Part shown: piece by piece, positions 60,315 through 64,000 of the stretch
Layout of the letters: each line of letters begins with the position of its first letter
How positions within the stretch are numbered: the first letter of the stretch is position 1
Assembly: GCA_963787485.1 (NCBI GenBank)
Contig: CAWBDF010000002.1
Span: 558,001 to 622,000, forward strand
Direction of reading: 5' to 3'
From: Bog-473 sp963787485
Lineage (GTDB): Bacteria; Actinomycetota; Acidimicrobiia; Acidimicrobiales; RAAP-2
Length of the DNA: 64,000 nucleotides
Position numbers and translations under genes: made by a program
Notes under the pieces: generated by a model
What the model saw: the letters and a program-made list of their open reading frames with translations, nothing else
The model's database searches: none
What the model was told of the DNA's origin: nothing

Positions 60315-61734
60315 GGCGGCACCTCCCCGGCCGCCGAACCGGCCCCGGCTCCCGGGAGTGGGCGCCCGGCCAAGAGCGCTTCGTAACAGGCCGCCGTGCC
60401 GGCCGCCGTCACCTGCCAGGTGAAACGCTGCACGACTCGGTCGCGCCCGGCGGCGCCCAGGCGGACCCGAAGGGATCGGTCCTCGAGCAGGCGCCCGATC
60501 GCGGAGGCCAGCGCACCCGAATCGTCCGGCGGCACGAGCAGCCCCGTCTCCTCGTGGCGGCCCACCACCTCGGGAAGCGCTCCGCCCGTGGTGGCGACGA
60601 CCGGAACGCCACATGACATGGCTTCGATGGCCGGCAACGAGAACCCCTCGTAGAGCGACGGCACCACCGCGACCTCGGCCTGACCGTAGAGCCGAGCCAA
60701 TTCCTCGTCGCTGATCCCACTCACGCAGGTGACCACCTCGCCGAGGCCGAGCCGAGCGATGGCCCGGTCCACCCGGCCTCCCCTGGTGGGACGCCCGATC
60801 ACGGTGAGTTCGACCTCGCGCTCGGTGCGCAACTTGGCGACCGCTTCGAGAAGCGGTACCAGCCCCTTCATGGGAACGTCGCTGCTGGAGGTGACCATGA
60901 TGCGGCCCGACGCCGGGCGAAGGTCGAGATACGGACGAAAGACCGTGTGATCGACCCCCACCGGGACCACGGTCATGCGCTCGGGATGGACGCCCATCTG
61001 CTCGGCGATGTCATGACGAGAGTTCTGAGACACGGTCACCACGGCCGGCAGGGAGCGAGCCACCCGGACTTGCATGCCGAGAAATCCGAACCACCGCCGC
61101 GTGGTCAACCGCTGCCAGGGTCCCGTCGTGTGCGACAGGGCCAGCTGGCGATCCACGGTGATCGGATGGTGCAGCGTGGTGAGCAGCGGCCACCCGTCGG
61201 TGACCATCCCGATCATGCCGGTTCCGAGACACTGGTTGTCGTGGACCACGTCGAAGTCGTCGCGACGGTCGCTCAGCAGACGTCGGACGCGGCGCGAAAC
61301 GCGAGAGGTTCCCCGAAACCCGCGGAGCACATGATGCCGAACTCCAGCCAGTCCTCGGTGGTCCGCAGCTCGCGCGGGTGGGGAATGCGGAACGGATCGG
61401 GCTGGCGATACAGATCGAGCCCGGGGACCGGCGTGAACCCGACTCCGTCGTCGAGCTCGGGCCAGGGAGGCCCGGCAAAGACCTCCACGGAATGGCCGAG
61501 TTGCACGAGCTCACGGGTCAGATGGCGGGTGTAGACGCCCTGGCCCCCGCAGCGCGGATTCCCCCGGTAGATGAGAAAGGCCACCCTGCGCCCGCCGGGC
61601 CGGGCCGGAGCAGCCGGCACTCGAGCCGGAACCTCGAGCTGTCGAGAGCGCTCCCACGATTCTTGCGTCTCTGTCCAGACCTGGTGGGGCGTTCTAGGCA
61701 CCCGATGTCCCGACACTGCCCACCATTCCCGCAT
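60308..61734 (-). CDS. family 4 glycosyltransferase (frameshifted)
   Basis: GT-B enzyme transferring a sugar from a nucleotide or phospho-donor. The N-terminal acceptor half (AFLIYRGNPRCGGQGVYTRH, LGHSVEVFAG) and the donor half (HDNQCLGTGMIG, PVGVDHTVF, VPSLYEGFSLPAIEAMSCGVPVVAT, the EX7E motif) are in different frames meeting at about 61,297-61,299, where a TTT run needs one more T to give LAFSRRVRRLLSDRR. ATG 61734 is the longest start; GTG codons closer to AFLIYRG are alternatives. It is first in the minus-strand cluster. Confidence 0.8.
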
Positions 61735-61872
61735 AGCCTCTCCGAACCCCTGGTCCAGTGCAAGCGAGGCTCAGCGGGGACCTTCTGCCCTGGCGCGCCT
61801 GATGACGACCGGCGAAGATCAGGGCCGGTAGCGGCCGGCCGCCGGCCGCTGCGGTCCGAACGGAGAGCAGCC

Positions 61873-62292
61873 ATGCGAGTGAGGGAGTGCCTGAGGAGTG
61901 CGCCGGTGACGGTCCCGCCCGGCTGCACGTTGGAGGAAGCGGGAAGCCTGCTGGGCCGCCACGGCGTCGGGTCGTTGCTCGTCGTCGACGGAGACCGGCT
62001 CGTCGGCATCGTCACAGACCGGGACATCACCGTGCGCGGCACGGGTGAGGGCAGGCCCGTCACCACTGCGGTGCGCGAGGTCATGACACCAGACCCGGTC
62101 ACGATCCAAGGTTCAGCCGACGTGTTCGAGGCCTTCTCCGTGTTCAAGACCGCGACGTCGAGGCGGCTGCCGGTCCTCGAGGAAGGGGAGCTCGCCGGCA
62201 TCATTTCGGTGGACGACCTGCTCATTGGCCTCGTGGTCCAGTTCGGCGCCGTGATGACACCGGTGGCTCAAGAAGTCATGCACCCCGCCTGA
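61873..62292 (+). CDS. CBS-domain pair protein
   Basis: A 139-aa protein made of two CBS domains (VRECLRSAPVTVPPGCTLEE, GSLLVVDGDRLVGIVTDRDI; VREVMTPDPVTIQGSADVFE, RRLPVLEEGELAGIISVDDL). Such free-standing pairs bind adenine nucleotides or SAM and act as energy or stress sensors. GGAGAG precedes ATG 61873 by about six nt. No partner gene is evident. Confidence 0.9.
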   Translation: MRVRECLRSAPVTVPPGCTLEEAGSLLGRHGVGSLLVVDGDRLVGIVTDRDITVRGTGEGRPVTTAVREVMTPDPVTIQGSADVFEAFSVFKTATSRRLPVLEEGELAGIISVDDLLIGLVVQFGAVMTPVAQEVMHPA

Positions 62293-62316
62293 GGGCGGAG
62301 GCCGACGGGGCGGCGG

Positions 62317-62652
62317 CTAGAAATCCGGGACGTATCCGCCGCCGCCGAGGGCGAAGCTCTCTTCGAAGCTCATTGAGTCGTCCAACCCGCCGACGACGTC
62401 GGTGACCCAGGAAAGGCGCTCCCGAAGGATCCGATCCACCCCGCCCGAGAGCGTCGCCGAGCTGACCGCGCACGAGCTGCACGCTCCCTGGAGCTGGACC
62501 TCCACCACGCCCGACTCGACGTCGGCGCTGATGAGGACCAGGTCTCCTCCGTCCGCCTGGACGGCAGGGCGCATCAGCTCCATAAGTCTCTGTAGCTGCT
62601 CGAGCCGCTCAGCGCGCTCAGCGTCACTCAGCCCTTCGGCGATCTCGGCCAT
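62317..62652 (-). CDS. NifU C-terminal domain protein (Fe-S scaffold)
   Basis: A 111-aa protein. ELMRPAVQADGGDLVLISAD and QGACSSCAVSSATLSGGV carry the CxxC that binds a [4Fe-4S] cluster for transfer to apoproteins. The tail ESFALGGGGYVPDF is extra. ATG 62652 is the natural start. In actinobacteria this is often a lone gene, as here. Confidence 0.9.
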   Translation of the reverse strand: MAEIAEGLSDAERAERLEQLQRLMELMRPAVQADGGDLVLISADVESGVVEVQLQGACSSCAVSSATLSGGVDRILRERLSWVTDVVGGLDDSMSFEESFALGGGGYVPDF

Positions 62653-62732
62653 CACCCCATTCTGCCGTGTCGCCGGCGTGCCTCGAGCGCGCCAACCCCA
62701 GTGGGCCAGGGTCACCAAGGGTCACCCGCAGG

Positions 62733-63617
62733 TCAGACAAGACCCGCGGGCACGGGGGCCGGGCCACGTTCGACCGGGTTCCACAGCTCGCCGATCCCCT
62801 CGATCACGATCCGCACGGTGTCCCCGGGGGCGAGGAAGCGAGGGGGGTCGAACCCGGCCCCGACGCCGGCGGGGGTCCCGGTGGCGATGACGGTGCCCGG
62901 TTCGAGCGGGAAAGCAGAGGTCAGGTACTCGATCATGTCCGCGCACCGGAAGATCATGTCGGCCGTCGAAGAGTCCTGGCGGAGCTCGTCGTTCACCCAC
63001 GTCCGGATGGCGAGCGAGCCCGGGTCACCCAGCTCGTCGCCCGTCACCAGCTCGGGCCCACACGGTGCGTGCGTATCGAAGGACTTGCCCATCGTGAAGG
63101 TGGGCGTGCGCCACTGCCAGTCGCGCACGCTGACGTCGTTGACCACTGTGAATCCGGCCACCACCTCGAGTGCCCGTGCCGCGGGCACATGCTGGCACCG
63201 GGGCCCGACGACCATGGCGAGCTCCCCTTCGTAGTCGACCATGTCCGAAGCAGACGGTATGAGAATGGCGTCCCCGGGTCCGGCGATCGCGGTGCGCTGC
63301 TTGTTGAACCAGTACTGCCAGGCGGGTGGCTCCCGGCCCATTTCGGCGACGTGGGCCCGGTAGTTCATGCCGATACCCAAGATGGCCGGTGGATCGGGCA
63401 CCGGCGCGTGCCGGCGCACCCCAGCGAGCTCGTAACGCGCTGCCGACGTCAGCGTCGCCGCGCCGGCCTTGGCCAGTCCCTCCTTGCCGAGGGCGAGGAT
63501 CTCTCGCGTGGTGGTCGGGAGCTCCGCCGAGGGATGGCTGAGGTCGATGATCTCGTCACCGAGGATCAGGCCGGGCCGCGGTGCCTCGCCCGCGACAGAG
63601 AAGCTGGCCAGGCGCAC
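62733..63617 (-). CDS. fumarylacetoacetate hydrolase (FAH) family protein
   Basis: A 294-aa FAH-fold enzyme. GIGMNYRAHVAEM begins the core, VDYEGELAMVVG has the metal-binding Glu pair, TVVNDVSVRDWQWR the conserved Asp, TMGKSFDTHAPCGPELV and TGTPAGVGAG the active-site loops. The family covers fumarylpyruvate, acylpyruvate and 2-hydroxyhepta-dienedioate hydrolases, so the ring-cleavage substrate cannot be fixed from sequence. Confidence 0.9.
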   Translation of the reverse strand: MRLASFSVAGEAPRPGLILGDEIIDLSHPSAELPTTTREILALGKEGLAKAGAATLTSAARYELAGVRRHAPVPDPPAILGIGMNYRAHVAEMGREPPAWQYWFNKQRTAIAGPGDAILIPSASDMVDYEGELAMVVGPRCQHVPAARALEVVAGFTVVNDVSVRDWQWRTPTFTMGKSFDTHAPCGPELVTGDELGDPGSLAIRTWVNDELRQDSSTADMIFRCADMIEYLTSAFPLEPGTVIATGTPAGVGAGFDPPRFLAPGDTVRIVIEGIGELWNPVERGPAPVPAGLV

Positions 63618-63634
63618 CGCTCTCCCGCTCGTGC

Positions 63635-64000
63635 TCAGCTCAGCTCAGCCTTGTAGTGCTCCCAATACTTCGTGGCGTGGCGAGCCGAGAACGCTCCAAT
63701 GATCTCGACGGCGCCGAACACGATGGCCAAAATCCCGATCAGCACCACCAATGCGGTGAGGGGCGCGCCGGGGTGGCGGAGGCACAGGAACCCCAGTGCG
63801 ACGGCGATGATGCCCCGCACCAGGTAGGCCCACCACCGAGGCAGGAAGTGGTAACGCACTGCGTTGACAATGTCGAAGATGCCGAGCACGAGGAACCCCC
63901 ATCCGACCAGCACGGCCACGATGTAGATGGTGATGTGGGGCCACACGAAGCCCGCGATCCCGGCACCGATCCAAATGACCCCGAAGAGGAGATGGAGCCA
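63635..64000 (-). CDS. HdeD/DUF308-like membrane protein (cut by right edge)
   Basis: A four-or-more-helix membrane protein. Hydrophobic segments WLHLLFGVIWIGAGIAGFVW, IYIVAVLVGWGFLVLGIFDI, LVRGIIAVALGFLCL and ALVVLIGILAIVFGAVEIIG follow the HdeD/DUF308 pattern. The frame is open to the window edge, so the N-terminus lies outside; the Met at 63946 would fall inside the second helix and is not the start. Confidence 0.8.
   Translation of the reverse strand, partial: WLHLLFGVIWIGAGIAGFVWPHITIYIVAVLVGWGFLVLGIFDIVNAVRYHFLPRWWAYLVRGIIAVALGFLCLRHPGAPLTALVVLIGILAIVFGAVEIIGAFSARHATKYWEHYKAELS

Overview
The window looks like a chromosomal segment of a high-GC Gram-positive bacterium, an actinobacterium in the broad sense. 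I would guess near the Acidimicrobiia, but that is inference. The support is: the order mfd - SurA-like - mazG - eno - ftsB - DUF501/ppx; tiny genes for the actinobacterial ribosomal proteins bS22 and bL37; a glmU-prs-rplY-pth block; NlpC/P60 and RlpA wall enzymes; and frequent GTG or TTG starts with 4-nt overlaps. Two tRNA genes are present, one with anticodon UAA and one Gln(UUG). I see no rRNA and no CRISPR array.

Layout. 0-7.2 kb: a regulator running off the left edge, a tRNA, an esterase, an NlpC/P60 hydrolase, a PlsC/epimerase pair, an acetyltransferase and an aminotransferase. 7.3-20 kb: a surface-glycan locus with GT2 and GT1/4-type glycosyltransferases, a very large sulfotransferase-methyltransferase-GT2-GT2 protein, a PhyH dioxygenase, two methyltransferases and a YfhO-type membrane protein. 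20-33 kb: a housekeeping block read on the minus strand, from glmU to ppx. 33-38 kb: hydrolase, sulfotransferase, tRNA-Gln and a two-component system. 38.7-46.3 kb: bS22, ispE, rsmA, an RlpA-like protein, tatD, metG, rsmI, DUF192, bL37 and GDPD. 46.4-48.4 kb: a hypothetical protein, SCO1 and a repeat lipoprotein. 52.9-64 kb: ychF, a PfkB kinase, aminopeptidase N, a methyltransferase/prenyltransferase-like/methyltransferase/GT4 cluster, a CBS protein, a NifU C-terminal protein, an FAH hydrolase and an HdeD-like protein cut by the right edge.

The most unusual part is a compact 4.4-kb integrated element at 48,430-52,894. It is bounded by a perfect 29-bp direct repeat whose right copy is the 3' end of ychF. 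It holds the C-terminal part of a tyrosine integrase next to the right repeat, a small HTH (excisionase-like) gene with a 57-aa basic partner, paired 18-bp palindromes upstream of that HTH gene, two tandem PilZ-domain genes with similar upstream DNA, a pair of overlapping zinc-ribbon-like small genes, a two-gene cassette of a 61-aa protein and a frameshifted protein, and ISL3-like transposase fragments.

Eight genes are interrupted by what read as single-base frameshifts, five insertions and three deletions, several in homopolymers. One is enolase, normally indispensable. I therefore treat most of them as probable sequence errors and annotate each gene across its frameshift.
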